Part shown: positions 23,671-37,130 of the stretch, piece after piece | How the letters are laid out: every line of letters begins with the position of its first letter | Numbering within the stretch: position 1 is the first letter of the stretch | DNA from: Leucaena leucocephala | Lineage: Eukaryota; Streptophyta; Magnoliopsida; Fabales; Fabaceae | Reading direction: 5' to 3' | Assembly (NCBI GenBank): GCA_037074615.1 | Contig: CM073518.1 | Location: 6,324,001 to 6,388,000 of the forward strand | DNA: 64,000 bases | Notes under the pieces: generated by a model | What the model was told of the DNA's origin: nothing | Databases searched by the model: none | The model's input: the letters and a program-made list of their open reading frames with translations, nothing else | Made by a program: the position numbers and the translations under genes

Positions 23671-26662
23671 TTTGTATACCAAAATATATATACATATATA
23701 TATATTGAGCTCTTACATTGCCTCCTCCTTGAACTCTTGATTTTTTTTTAATGATTTTCAAAGTAAGATTAAACACACTCTTAAGTCGATTGTAACTTTT
23801 TCATGCCTCCTCGTAAACAAGAAACAAAAAAAAGGTCATAATCTCCCCGGTAACAAATTATTTTTTTCTTAATGTTATGAAGAGTGCGGTATTTCAATAA
23901 TACTATTTAATTAATTTAATCTATCGCATTCGTATGGATTTTGAAGCTTTGAAAAATTTATCCTCCAAGAAATCTTCGCATATCATTGCATTATGCCAGT
24001 ACAGAGCGAGGAATTAGTCTTGATCAGGGTCAACGGAGATCCCTGAAAACGGTGCACACCGTACCGACGAATTTAATAATACCGATACCAATATAAAAGC
24101 TTAATTGGAAAAACCAGGAAAGAAGGCACCCTGTTTATCAAGGGCAATTAACTCCCCACAATCAGGAGCAGGAGCTTCAGTAAACATGAAGAAATCAACA
24201 TCGATGCTCTGTTAAGGGACATGAATATTTTAGAGCTCATCCTTCCGGATTGAACAGGCTTAACATGGAATTTTGGATTGAGCCACCATTTTATTTATTT
24301 CAACTTGAAATAGTCTCCTGGTTTCAAAAGATTGAGCCATCCAACATATAATATTGAGTCACATACTATCTTTCCTAGCAGTGGGATGAGCAAATTGGCT
24401 CCAATTTCTTAAAAAATTATGATTTTGGAAGATAAGTCAGAAGAGAAACCTGAGGAATGCATGAATAAGCCCTTCTTTAAATAGAAATAACCCAACAAGG
24501 GGGCAAAGAATCCCTTCTTTTAAGGCTGAGGCACCGTCAAGAAAGAAGACCATGAATTAAAAATGTTATCGATAGCCAACTAGTATATTCTTAAGCAAAC
24601 TCTGGGGGCAATATGTTATCAACAACCAGCCCATAATCAAATGAAGACCCACGTCTTGTATTACCTTGATTCATCTCTTTCCCTATTATGAATTACTTGT
24701 GAACCTAAAAGAAATGCAGAACTAAAAATGAGGACTTGTTTATTGGTTGTAATCTGCAGCAATGATCAAACTGTCATTCTCAGACAACCCAGTAAATTGA
24801 AAGGCTAGCATACTAAGTCTTACATTTAGAACATAGATCCCAACAGAATAATAGCTAGTTACAAACAAGGTCAGCAAAATTAGTATGCACTCCAATGTAA
24901 ATCCAGATTACCAACCAGGATGCCATAAAATGATAAAATAAAAGGACCGTCACCAATGGATCCACATAAAATTAGTATGTTACCCACATTTCATTTCCAA
25001 ATTCCTCTGGTTTCTGCAAAATATGCATGCCAACTATCCAGCTCTTCCCTTCTATACATCATCATTTGTCTTGTAATAATTGTGAAGATGACTATAACCA
25101 CATGGCGATGGAGGTTGACTCAAATTCCATACCATATTCAACAATAAAAATGTAAATGCACAGGGGCCGCTTAGGCTTACTTTGGGCTCATTTGACCTAC
25201 ACATAAACATAACTTTTTATTAGACACGAAACGCTGGTCATTACAGCGATATTGAAACTGTTTCAGTATATCAATATTCCATAAATCAGGTAGCTGTCTC
25301 TATCATGACGGATGCTACATTTAAGAGCTAGAAATGCCTGAACACGATATGGACTTGGGACACTTTGTTTCCTTTTCGCGGAAATCGTTATTTGGCTCTT
25401 TCGTTAATTCTTCAGATTATAGCTAAAAGCAACCGGTGGCTAAACTTTAGAGGCTAAAATCCTCACCAAACGCAAAGCATTTGTTTTATCAGCAACACTC
25501 GAACATATTAATTTAAAGAATTGATTTACGTGCGAAGAACCAGTAACCGTCTACCCTTCTGGTAGTATATCCAAGTTTTATCTTGAGTTCAATGATTAGT
25601 GATCATTCATGTCTAACCTACTTAGTTCTGTAAATAAGGGGTACTGAAACATTCTAGCTCTCCATTGTGACTCTCTTTCAAATCTGTACAATTGGTTGAT
25701 AAAAAAAAACTGCATATGAATACAAATATTACCATTTCACAAATTCCAAGATAAAAACAGAAATTTCAATATGATCTGACGGTACAGTACAGAGCTCAAC
25801 TATCCAAAGGCACTGAGCCAAGATGCTTTGAGGAGTCAAAGGCAGCGACGGTAAATTGGTGTTTATGGAGGTAGCACAGGTATCTCCAAGGAACATTATC
25901 CACACCAGAATTATTGAATAGGATTTCAATTAAAATGCCATTTTTATTAGAGGAAGGCTTAATTCAACTCAGAGATCATCAGACCTGTTTGCTCCAGCAA
26001 CCATTAATTTTACAACTTGCTATAAACACCAATTAAATTCCCCTTAGCTTCCAGGAAGTAAATAATATTTGCATTCAGCATCCCGAAAGAAAAAACAAAG
26101 ACGACAATGGACGTAGTAATCATTATCCTGTAGTTTCAGTAAACTAAATATCATTTCAAGTAAACCGATCTTAATATAAAAGTCAATCAAAGCTGAGAGG
26201 GTAAAAAATGTAAACCATAGCAACCAAGTTGGGCCAATTGTGCAAAATCATATATATGGCACGGGATAAAGGAAGGTTTCTATAGTACTTCTATCTAGAA
26301 AGTGAAATTTTCAGAAGTACTTCAGTAACGTCTTTTTACATGTTCCATAGCCCTTTTTGGAAGTTTTCGGATCTAGTTATAATTATGCAACATTTCGCCA
26401 TTATTTAAGCACAAAAATTAGGTATTCAAATACTTCAAAATTAAGCATTGCAAGGAAATAATGTTTTGTTCTCAAGTGTAATTTATGCTTGTCAAGTGGT
26501 TATTCGCATTCAGAACATGGATACCAATCAATTGCTCTTTGAAATAGTTACTCCGATGAAACACATCAAATGCAATCCAATAGATTAATACATAATTGAA
26601 AGGATAAGGAGAACATTGCACGGTCATTAGCTTGACAAATTGACAACTCACCGCACACATGA

Positions 26663-27458
26663 TCACTCTTGGTGAATGTTGTGGATTGCCGCGGTGATAC
26701 TTTTACAATCATACTCCATGATCTTCATCCAGTTTTCGAAGTCTCCAATTTCCTAGGATAGAGAGTTCAGAAAAACACTCGTGATAATTTTAGAATTTTG
26801 GATAAGGCGTGTTTTGGAGGACTAAAAAACAATAACAGAGAGGTGATGACATAAAAATATTCTTCTCAGATTTCAGCATGATGCAATGCATTGATGAAAA
26901 AAAAGACACACTGAATATAACGAAAGCAGAGGGCATCGTATCAAATTCATAAGAGTACCTTAACAGCGGTGTTCAGAGCATGAGTTGTGGCAAGCCATTG
27001 GTCCGTCTGCGCCATGAATCGGGTAATAGTGGTAGACAATGCTCGAATCTCTTGCTCAATGCGCTTCTCGATGACGTAGCACTCTTGCACTCCGCCATTG
27101 ACGGTTTCCACCAAGAGATCCGAAACACGCAGCGCTTTTTTTATAGCCTCTTTCTTAGCTTTCTCTGCTTCGATCACACAACGAAGTCAGTTCACAGAAT
27201 ACAAAACCAAAACCTCCACAAGATCGATTTCAGAAATAAGAAAAAAAAAAAAAGGAAACGTGAGAAGAGAGAAAGAAAGAGACCGGTCTGCTGGCGAAGT
27301 AGGAGAGAGGAGTGACTATGGTCTTGAATTAACTGCAGCAGAGAAGCTTCCAGTCCCCTTGGCTCGGGGATTGATCTGTCTGTGTCCGACGAGGAAGCCG
27401 ATCGTCGGCGCGCAAACGATCGTTGGGGTGAATACATAATCCGAGAGTAATTCAGCAT
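26663..27458 (-). CDS. BLOS1: BLOS1, BLOC-1 subunit 1 (GCN5L1-like)
   Basis: Three exons on the minus strand, 27458-27284, 27164-26959 and 26752-26663, with GT-AG junctions, give 156 residues. The middle exon encodes EKAKKEAIKKALRVSDLLVE, TVNGGVQECYVIEKRIEQEI and QTDQWLATTHALNTAVK; the last gives EIGDFENWMKIMEYDCKSIT and ends NIHQE. That is the GCN5L1/BLOC1S1 coiled-coil family, and the protein is close to Arabidopsis BLOS1 in length and sequence. In plants BLOS1 works with sorting nexin 1 in endosome-to-vacuole trafficking. A second in-frame ATG at 27437 would give 149 residues; the longer start is used here without proof. Confidence 0.92.
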
Positions 27459-28122
27459 ATATTGGCGTCTTCTTCACTCCCGGCAATTCCCTGCTTATTT
27501 TCCCCCTTCGATCGCAAACTAAGTCACGTTTTGTTTTGGATGATGTTGTTGGTCCCACCTTTTGCTTTGGGCCAATAGGCCTGGACTGTGATACAACAAC
27601 AAGCCCAAGTTTGGCCCAAACTAAAAGGAAGAAAGGCCTGACCCCAAATAAAAAGACGAAAAGGCCCCTTAAACTATCTATCTTGTAATTCATACGAATT
27701 TTTAAATTAAATAATTAGGATATATATATACTGAAACGTGACTTGTTACTTAGAACAACTAAGACTAAAGACTTGATGCATATGCGAAACAAAACACTGT
27801 AAATTAGGTGAGTGTTGTGTTTATACTTTATAGAGCGTGGTTCGTAATTAGCCTAACTCTAACTGTGGTTTGATTACATATACCTAATACTGCAAGGGGG
27901 GAAAAAAGAGAGAGCAAGGCAATAATTGTATTGTAGGCTGCAATGATGAAATCTGACGCTGTGAAAAATGAGCTCATAAACTAATTATATGGGAAGCTTT
28001 CGTCTTCATGTGAGCAACCTAATGAATTCATAGCTACGGCACGAATGCCTACTTTTGTTGAATTTGCCACGTCAACACATCGAAGTTGTTGAGTATGAAG
28101 ATAAGCATTAAATTAACTATTC

Positions 28123-28159
<37 letters not shown>

Positions 28160-28679
28160 ATATTATTAAATTCAAAGTACCCCCTCGTCTCGATTCCAAT
28201 GCACGTGCTCGTTTTCTATTTCCATTATTCAATTGTGTTCAAAGAATCTGGAACCGCTTTCAATAATTCTCATGAGACTTGTTTAATTAATTAATTAATT
28301 TCACTACTAGTTTTCTAATCCATTTTCTGTTATTTCCCTATGTGTTTAAATTTGTTCCAGAGAAATCCACAGGCACGGGCGATCGATCCACCAACTTATT
28401 AGGATTAAAATTTAAGATAACAAAACCTCATTAATTAGCTACCTTCATGATCCATGTTTTCCGACTAAACGTGATATTTAATTTCCATGGTTTTTCTCGA
28501 CCTATTATTATAAAATATAATTTTCCTTCAAATTCATTACTTAACCAATTTCGCTCGATGATCGATCGAGATCAATATACGAATAACATGATGAAGTGAA
28601 TAATATGAACATATACTACATATATATAACAGTTTTTCACGTTATTAATATAATAATATACAACAATTTTTTTTAATAT

Positions 28680-28905
28680 AAAATTTTTTAAAAAAGAGTT
28701 ATATTTACTCACGATCTAAAGGTAGGGTAAAGTTTCTCTTTTTTTAGACGATACTAATGTCAAATAGGACGAACCATCTAATATTCTAAGGCGTAAACTT
28801 AAATACTTAAGAGTTAGGATATTTCTCTAAACACCATGACTAGAATCACAATAAAATAATACTTCTTAAAAATCGAATATATTCTAAATAATTATATGTC
28901 TAATT
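28680..28905 (+). repeat. dispersed ~220-bp repeat, copy 2
   Basis: Contains TTTTTTAGACGATACTAATG, then GACGAACCATCTAATATTC, GCGTAAACTTAAATACTTAAG and GACTAGAATCACAATAAAAT, in the order seen in copies 1 and 3. It is more AT-rich than they are, as expected from decay. Confidence 0.8.
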
Positions 28906-29499
28906 TTTTTGTCAATTAAATTTAGGGACCATGAGTATAATATACAACAAACTATTGCTTGTAAAAGATGCAGAGATGGGTTTGGTGTTCTTTTATTTGG
29001 AGTGCAAGTAATGGATATATAAAACGAGAGACGTTAATTTGTGAATTTGTCGTGCACATGTTAAGTGAAGAATGTGGATGGTTAGTTAGAGAAGAGCAGC
29101 CTCGGAAGTATGAAGAGTCAAAATGAACAATGTTTGACGTTGAAAGCAGCCATTGGCTGGGTTTGGTGAATCTTATCTTAGCATCTTACCCTTCTTCGTG
29201 TAATTTTCAGAAGCCCCATAATTACAGTACAGCGAGCGGGGCCTTTTAACTTTAGCCGACAATTATTTCTTTATCCGTTATTTTAAACTTATCAAAAAAG
29301 AGATCAATGATATGTGTTTGAGAGCCTTTATAAATTAATATATTAATCTGCATGAAAACCCATCTCGAAAAATTTGAATATTCTTTTTATGTGTATATAT
29401 TTATTTGCTAAACAGTAAACCGACACATGCCCTTAATCTCTGCAGCCAGTGGATTGGTGAATAGGTCATATCATAGGATCTATGATGTTGGTTTTCTGT

Positions 29500-29940
29500 G
29501 GGTGTGTTTAGCTTGATGAAAGAGGGAGGAGGAAAAAGATTTTAATAAAGAGAAAAAAAAATGATAGATTTTATTATTATTTTATTTAGATTAATATTAA
29601 GGGGAGGAAGAGAGAAATTTTAATATTATCTTATTTAGTTCAATAAGAGAGAGAAAGGAAAATATTTATATATAATCAAATTTATCTTTATATTATTTTA
29701 TAAAATATTTTAATAAAATATAATATATAGATAATATTGTGATATTAAAAAAATTATAGACATATTAGTATGATAAAATAAAAATATTATTTTTTTTCTT
29801 TTAAAATTCTCCCAATTTTAAAGAGGAGGTTAAAATTGAAATTTTTTCTCCCCTCCAAAAATTTTAAGATATTCAAATAAAAAAAAAAAGAATAAAATCA
29901 TTCTCCTTCTCTCAAACCACTCATACCAAACGATACTTTG
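29500..29940. repeat. MITE-like AT-rich element
   Basis: The left end (GTGTTTAGCTTGATGAAAGAG, near 29503) and the reversed right end (CGTTTGGTATGAGTGGTTTG, near 29934) are partly matching inverted ends. Both continue with GGAGG/GAAGG and GATTTTA. The inner 350 bases are almost pure A/T. Confidence 0.45.
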
Positions 29941-31256
29941 ATCTTTACGAACTCAAAATGATTCACTCTTCAGTACAATCTTGCCAATGCTCTGTTTTAC
30001 TATTTATATACAAAGACCCTTTTCACAATAGAAAATCATAAAAAAATATGAATTGAATTTTAAAATCATAAATTAAAAATTATTATAAAAATATATTGTT
30101 ATTTATTTTGTAAAAATAATAAATAATTTATAAAATATAATAAACAAACCCTTTAATTACTAAAGAGTTTAAGCCTATTCCAATACCTTCTCTTGATGGC
30201 ATCAGAACTTTTTGTGCAGCTCCAGTCAAATGTTCATCAATATTGCTACCCCAACTTTTTAACTAACTCATCATTCCCATCACAGTTTGGCTCCACAAAA
30301 TTGATGCCCCTCTTGTGTCCTTTTTCTTTTTCCTATTCAATTTGTTGTTGTTGTTTGAATTAGCTAGTCGTTGTCACGTGCATGCTGTAAGAAGAAGTAG
30401 TGAAGTTGATTTTGAATTTTGTAGCCTCTCTCTGAGAATATCTGTGTTCCTTTTTCTAACGTTTACTTGCTTTTTACTCCTCCCCTTTTATCTATTCATC
30501 AAGTAATTAACCTGCCATTCTCAGCACTAGTTTAATAATTTACATTTGTTTGATTATTATTATTATTATTATTATTTAACTTCAGCAATACAAATAATCA
30601 GATCGTCGTGTATCTCTGAGGAACACAACAAGTCGTCACCTAGCTAGCTAGACTTAATTAATGGATTATAATTATGGCGCCAAACAGTCCACGTGACCAA
30701 ATGAACTTAACCAATAACTTAACTAATGAATTAATAATTCATGGATAAGAAGAGAGTAATTGCTAACCAAAAAACTGATGTGTGTATATTTAATTAATTC
30801 AAAACTTCACGTCTAGGCATTGATTGACATGTGTTTAAATTATTTGATGATTGGAAAAGTTTATGATATTTTTATACATCATCATAATTTTTATGAATAT
30901 AATATTCTATCTCATTTATCATATTTGATTATTTTAAAAAGTTATAATCCTATAAAATTTCATAGAAACACTATTCGTTTTATTAAAAAAATTGGAAAAA
31001 AAAAAGCTAGAACAGGCCGCCTCTAAAAAAGGTAGATTAAATGATGAGAAAAATATTTAAAACGCAGAAACTTGGCAACACACAACTTTGTCAAGATATG
31101 CTATTAATGCTGCGAGCTGCCTCAAATACAAAAAAAATAGCTACTTAATCAATGGGACACAAATTCTACTATTACTACTTAATCGCAACAATGTTTCGTG
31201 CAAAATCTAGAAGTAGGGTGTTTATCATAATTTCGCTAGTGATCAAATCAAGGGGA

Positions 31257-31257
31257 G

Positions 31258-31300
<43 letters not shown>
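31257..31300. repeat. (AAT)n microsatellite
   Basis: About fourteen perfect trinucleotide units. Confidence 0.9.
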
Positions 31301-31384
31301 GGATTTTGAAAAATTTTTGTACTATGAATGCGAATGGATGTCCACCACACGCCTGAAAGAATTGTTAATATTCCATATAGGCAA

Positions 31385-32070
31385 TGATCCAAATCCTTAA
31401 ACTAATTTTAGAAAAATAATTAATACTCTAAAATATTTAAGAGTATAATTAATATCCTAAATTAATTTTAAAAATATAACCAGTATCTTAAAATATTTAA
31501 ATGTGTAATTAGTATTATAAACTAATTTTAAAAGTACGATCAGCGCTATAAAATATTTAAATTGATATAATTTTATCCTTTTACTAACAAAAATATTTAT
31601 TTTCATTTGATACATATCACATAAATTTTTTATACACATTATTATTTAAAAGCCATAAGTGTAATATTATTTTAATAAATTATACTAAATAAACTATACA
31701 ATTTTTTAATCTTCATATATGAATTATATACAATGTCAATTTTAGGGTTTATTCAGTACTTTTATTTAAATAATATGACACATATAATTTTTTAAATAAT
31801 AATTTGTCAAAATAAAAAGCTCACATGACATGGATCGGACAGAAATTTATATTTTTATCAGTGAAATGATAGAAATGTACCAATTTAAATATTTTAGAGT
31901 GCTGATTGTACCTCGAAAATTAGTTTAGAGTGTTAATTATACCCTTAAATACTTTAGGGTGTTGGTTGCACCTTTAAAATTAGTTCAGGGTCTAATTATA
32001 CCCTTAAATATTTTAGGGTGTTAATTTCTCTTCCAAAATTATTTTAGGATACTGAATGTACCTTTATCCT
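31385..32070. mobile_element. foldback / long-inverted-repeat element, copy B (uninterrupted)
   Basis: About 690 bp that aligns along its length with copy A and is itself an imperfect palindrome: CTAAAATATTTAAGAGTATA-type blocks on the left recur reversed on the right (31880-32060). It has no CACTA insertion, so it shows the undisturbed site (AAAAGTACGATCAGCGCTAT near 31529). Borders are approximate. Confidence 0.72.
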
Positions 32071-33960
32071 ATATTTAAATAATACTTTATCTGGATGGAC
32101 GTATGAATTAAATAATTAATTTTTATTTAATATAGATATTAAATAAAAATTAATTAAACTAGTTGTTTATAAATAAATATGTGTTGAATTTTTTTTATTA
32201 TTTATATTAAAAATTACTCTTATGGTGAAAAGTATCTTAATATGTTCAATTAATAAATTTTTTTAAAAAAAATTATAAATTTTAAACATAATAAATTAAA
32301 ATTTTATATTTAGTATTAAAATAAATCTTCCTATTTTTTCACATGTTTAGGACAAGACAATGGGGTATTTAGTTTATGGATTATCGCCTACAGAAAATTT
32401 ACGACTTTTCTCTCTGCTGATTTAGATGGGGTGATGGGAGCTTTCTTATCTCAATAATTGCGAAGAGGAAAGAAAAAGAATCCAGGTAACGTTGTCTCCA
32501 AAACATGGATCATTATTACTTCACACCTCTATTATATAATACATCTCTTTAATCCAATCAATCAAAAAAGACAAATTATTTAACTTTTACAGAAAACTCC
32601 ATCACATATGTACATACATACCCAGTCACAGTCTCACAAAATAACATATTTTTTAGTCTATATTAAGGAATAATAATCAAACCTGCGTTCCATCAGAACC
32701 AGGAGTTATTGTTAGGATTTGAAATTAACAGCTTTTCGTTTGCGTGTCAACGGCGTAAGTTATATATATACACACATGGCTGTGTGTTTATTTTCTCCTA
32801 TAACTCGACAAATATTATTCCTATTGGTTAGCACTCCGACCGCCAAAGAGAAAAAAGTGAACTTACCAAATAAAAACAAGAGAAAAGCAGATTCGTGCTA
32901 ATAAAAAGACAAATAGATAGAAACTAATAAATGGGTAGAAGAGAAACCAAAAACTACTATAAACCAAAGACGTACGCCAAGCAGACATGCTATGGATATG
33001 CTTCTGCTATATCATGCATATTAGCTTTCGGAATTGTCCATAAACAAAATTAAACAAGTATATTGATTCTAATTAAATTTTAATTACAGGCAAATCTCTT
33101 CAGGGAAAAAAAAAACTATTGACGCGTGCCCACTTTATCTCAATAATTGAGAGAGCTAGCTAGTAGCTTGCTTGAATAGTCTTTAATTTCAAAATTTATG
33201 GATACATTCTTTTGTCCATCTCATTTTTTAAAATTGTTCTATGATATATCAGTGATTGGGGGCAAACACATTCACATGGACCATCGATTCCTGTCGTTTC
33301 GTTAATAAATTGGGAAACAAAAGAAATGCTAATATATATATATATATAGCAGTCTCTGTGTAACTTTTGAAAAGTCAATGTTGGTGTATTATTCTTCCAT
33401 TGTTGTATTCCATTCCATAGCTGAAGCCGACCCTACAATATTTCCCGAAAATCTAAGCATTTGGTACCCACTCTTTGAAGAAAGTTCAGTTCACCTTATC
33501 ATTTGTGTTTTCCAGCTAAGAAATTAATTTTTTTTAATTAATACGGTAATTATTTTGCCACCTAACTCAGACGACCGTCTCATTAATTATATTTAAGTTC
33601 CACGAGATTGATCCACACTTGTTAAAAAAACATATTTTGATCCCTTAATTAAATTATTCATGCACATGAATTTTGTCCTCTCACCATATTCAGTGGTTGA
33701 TATATTTCTTGTTAATAAACAAATGGCGGATGATGCATTTTAATCTTAACAAGCATATCTCTCTGAACTTTAGTTTGATCCTTATCAACAAGTCATTTCA
33801 TGGAGAAGTAAAAGAACTGTTCATTCCATGCACTTGCATCCTATTACATGGTGAGTAGGTGAGAGAAAAAGCGAACATGATGACAATGTCACTGTAGGAG
33901 AGAGAAAGGATGAGGAAAGTGAGGCGAAAGGGCCCACATTCACACTCCTTCATTTGGCTC

Positions 33961-33967
33961 TATAAAG
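33961..33967 (+). promoter_or_regulatory. TATA box of peroxidase C
   Basis: TATAAAG, 100 bp before the start codon, followed by a CA-rich leader. Confidence 0.6.
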
Positions 33968-34060
33968 TGAAGCGTCACCACCTTCATATCCTCACAGACC
34001 AACGTTAAATCATCATCTTGTGATTGAGCTTGAGATTTATTTCTTGAAGAACAAGAAATA

Positions 34061-35720
34061 ATGGTTCGTTCTTGTTGTTGTTCAGCCATTGTTGGCTTCG
34101 CTTTCTTGTTGATGATGGTGACGGGAAGCTATTCAGCTCAGCTGTCTCCAAACTTCTATTCAAAGTGCTGTCCGAAGGTTTTCAACACCGTGAAATCTGT
34201 GGTTCATTCTGCCGTCGCCAAGGAACGTCGCATGGGAGCTTCTCTCCTCCGCCTCTTCTTCCATGACTGCTTCGTCAATGTAACCACTTCAATTCCCTCA
34301 CTCTCATGAAGTTGCTAAGTTTAGGTATAAGGACGCTGTATGTAGCTAGATGACTTAATGGAATAAATGTAGCGTAGTAGAGTATACATCCTTTTTGCAC
34401 ATGACATAATAATTAAGAAAAGACAAATGAATGAATGAGTTTTGGGTGAAACAGGGGTGCGATGGATCAATACTGCTGGACGACAGAGGGTCGTTCAAGG
34501 GAGAGAAGACGGCTCTTCCGAACCAGAACTCAGTGAGAGGGTTTGAAGTGATCGACGCTATCAAGTCAAGGGTGGAGAAAGAATGCCCTGGTGTCGTCTC
34601 TTGTGCTGATATTCTTGCCATTGTTGCTCGTGATTCTGTTGTCCTTGTGAGTTCTCTTACTTAATTAATATCACAAGAGTTAGCTAATTGTGATGTGATG
34701 ATGAATTAATTATTGATATATTATGAATGCAGCTTGGAGGGCCCGATTGGAGAGTGAAGCTGGGAAGGAGAGATTCAAAGACGGCAAGCTTATCAGCCGC
34801 AAACAGTGGAGCCATCCCTTCTCCTTTTGCATCACTCACCACTCTCATCTCCAACTTTAAATCTCACGGCCTCTCTGCTAAGGACCTCGTTGCCTTATCT
34901 GGTATTCTCCTCCCTCCCTCCCTCTTTCTAGATTCTTCTTCCCTCTCTCATAACTCCCTATGCTTTATAATTTATTTTTAAATATTAAAAAAAATTAGTT
35001 AAATTAATTATTTATAAAAAAATATTAAAATGTCTCTTCTAATTATTTGTATAAAAATATACTAATTAGTATTAGTAGAAAAAATTTTAATTATTTAAAT
35101 ATATATGAATATAAAAATTATAAATATAAGAGAAAAATTAAATGAAAGGAGATTGATCGATGTCTATTTGATGCCTGCTTGTTTGAGCTAAAAGCCACGT
35201 CACTGCCATAACCGACAAAGAAGTAAAGCTTGTGATACTTTTTAGTCATATTGAGAGAATTTGGCAGTAACTTTTAAGTAATTACAATTATTAACCACAT
35301 GACTGACGAAGCTTCATCCATAATGAAGGAGCGCACACAATAGGGAAGGCCAAGTGTTCAAGTTTCAGAAGTCGGATCCACAACAAGACGGACATAGACA
35401 GATCATTCGCAAACGCCAGGAGGAGGACATGTCCTGCCAAAACCGGATCAGGAGACAACAACCTTGCAAACCTCGACTTCTTCACTCCCAACTACTTCGA
35501 CAACCGCTACTTCAAGAACCTCCTGGCCAAGAAGGGCCTCCTTCACTCTGATCAGGTCCTCTTCAATGGCGGATCCACCGACTCTCTCGTTCGCGCCTAC
35601 AGTAACAACGCCAGGGCCTTCCACGCTGACTTCGCCGCTGCCATGATCAGGATGGGAGATATCAAACCCTTGACTGGTTCTAACGGACAAATAAGGAGGA
35701 ACTGTAGGAGGGTCAATTAG
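34061..35720 (+). CDS. class III peroxidase C (secreted)
   Basis: Four exons, 34061-34279, 34455-34646, 34733-34901 and 35329-35720, encode 323 residues. The signal peptide ends at SYSA before QLSPNFY. The distal site reads RLFFHDCFVN; the catalytic Arg and His are kept but the residue two before the His is Phe instead of the usual His. The proximal site is GAHTIGKAKC (usually GQARC). The conserved cysteines are present, and the N-terminal one is doubled (SKCCPK). Intron positions match gene A, so this is the ancestral four-exon layout with ordinary GT donors. The acceptor of intron 3 is AATGAAG, with a poor pyrimidine tract, but it is needed to restore the SG-AHTIG junction. Confidence 0.94.
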
Positions 35721-37130
35721 AATTCCCAGAAATTAATTGTGATGGATTTTTTTTTTTAATTTTGTTGTGTCCACGTGAATTGTGTTCGTGTGAGTTGGAG
35801 TGATTTCTTGGCAAGTTGTGAATTTCGTTTCGAATTGTATTTCGCTGCAAGGCTAAAGTAAAATACAAGGCATGTTTTGATATTCTTTATGTCAATTCAA
35901 TAAAATCATCTATAAATATGTTTATTAATCCAATCATAGACAGAATAACAAAAACTTTACATGCTTTTGGCGTTGAAAACACCTGCATGCGGATTGATTT
36001 AACATTTTTTTAATTCCGAATCCTCCCAAGCAAAAAAAATATTCCTAAAACTAAACTTTATAGTATTTGAATTGAAACATCTTATTTTCAACGACTCAAA
36101 TCACTTCTTGTTTTTTTTTGCCACAATTATCTTATATTTATTAATATCGAATTAGATTTAAACATTATCAAAGCAATTTTTTTATAGAAATTTTTAAAAA
36201 AGAGTTGGGCCTACGATCTAAAAACATGGCGAAATCTATTTTCCTTCTAGGCAATATTAATGTCAGGCAGGGCGAGTCGTCTATTACACTTAGACGTAAA
36301 CTTAGGTACCCAGAAGCTAAGATGCTTCCCCAAACACCGCGACTAGAATCATAACAAAGTGATACTCCCTAAAATTCGAATACACTCTAAATAGTTATAT
36401 ATCTCAAAACTCACAATGGATAGGTATTATCAAAGCAATTAGAAGTAACACACCTATAAGCGTCAGTAATAAAGGATATGTTTATGCTTTTTGGGCTCTT
36501 TGAAGACCTAGGCCCGCATTGTTGGCCCGAAAAAAGTAACACTCCTACATGTGTGATTTTTACCAAATTATAATTCACATGATTTTATCTAAAAAAGGAA
36601 TATACACTAAAAATTTTATTGAATAACTTAACAGTACAATAATATAAAAATAAACAAATCAATCAAGTCCTTTGGATACTTGATAACCTCGCAGCAAAAT
36701 TGATTTGAGAATGAATCACACCAAGCAGGCAAGCATAACACCAAAAGTGCCAATTCATATATAACATTATTTCCATAAACAGTTAGATTCCCTGTGGTAG
36801 ATACTTTAGTATAAGGCCGTGTTCTAATTTTAGTAAAATATCAGTGCTGAAACCACCTAAATTTTTTTTAATAAAAAAAATTCAAAAGAAAGCTTCAATA
36901 TATATGACACAGTTCTTTTTTTCTTGAAGCAGAAGTTAGATTTACAGGTATATATTTTTCTTATCATCAGAGTTTACAAGAGGACTCAATCAATCCTCCA
37001 TTAAATATTTTTCACCTCTACATGGAAAGTAAAAAATAATCCAAATAAACACCTTTACAAGCATTATTTGTTGCTCCATCAAAGTTTAATTTAAAGATGT
37101 TCTGTGTACAAAAAGGCCATGTACTCAAAA
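35721..37130. other. intergenic between peroxidase C and PUB4
   Basis: Contains the 3' flanks of the two convergent genes and one copy of the dispersed repeat (36180-36405). Otherwise AT-rich with no gene seen. Confidence 0.6.
36180..36405 (+). repeat. dispersed ~220-bp repeat, copy 3
   Basis: Contains CTAGGCAATATTAATGTCAG, GGCGAGTCGTCTATTACAC, GACGTAAACTTAGGTACCCA and GACTAGAATCATAACAAAGT in the same order as copies 1 and 2. Least decayed together with copy 1. Confidence 0.8.

Larger units (their letters stand above)
21718..26662. other. intergenic, 4.9 kb, no gene seen
   Basis: Holds a (CT)n run at about 22016-22041, a MITE-like fragment (22676-22795), a run of about 16 G at 23096-23111 and one copy of a dispersed repeat (23451-23670). 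From about 24000 to 26660 the sequence is less AT-extreme, but it has no reading frame that I can tie to a protein; part may be the 3' untranslated region of BLOS1. Confidence 0.5.
27459..33960. other. intergenic, 6.5 kb, repeats but no gene seen
   Basis: Starts with the BLOS1 upstream region. Then come a (TA)n run at 28125-28158, a dispersed-repeat copy (28680-28905), a MITE-like block (29500-29940), an (ATT)n run near 30555-30580, an (AAT)n run at 31257-31300 and the second foldback copy (31385-32070). From 32070 to 33900 I see no repeat or gene; the final 200 bases are the peroxidase C promoter. Confidence 0.55.

Noticed and set aside
27316..27693. 125-codon minus-strand ORF overlapping the BLOS1 start
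   Set aside because: It overlaps exon 1 of BLOS1 in another frame and has no family resemblance.
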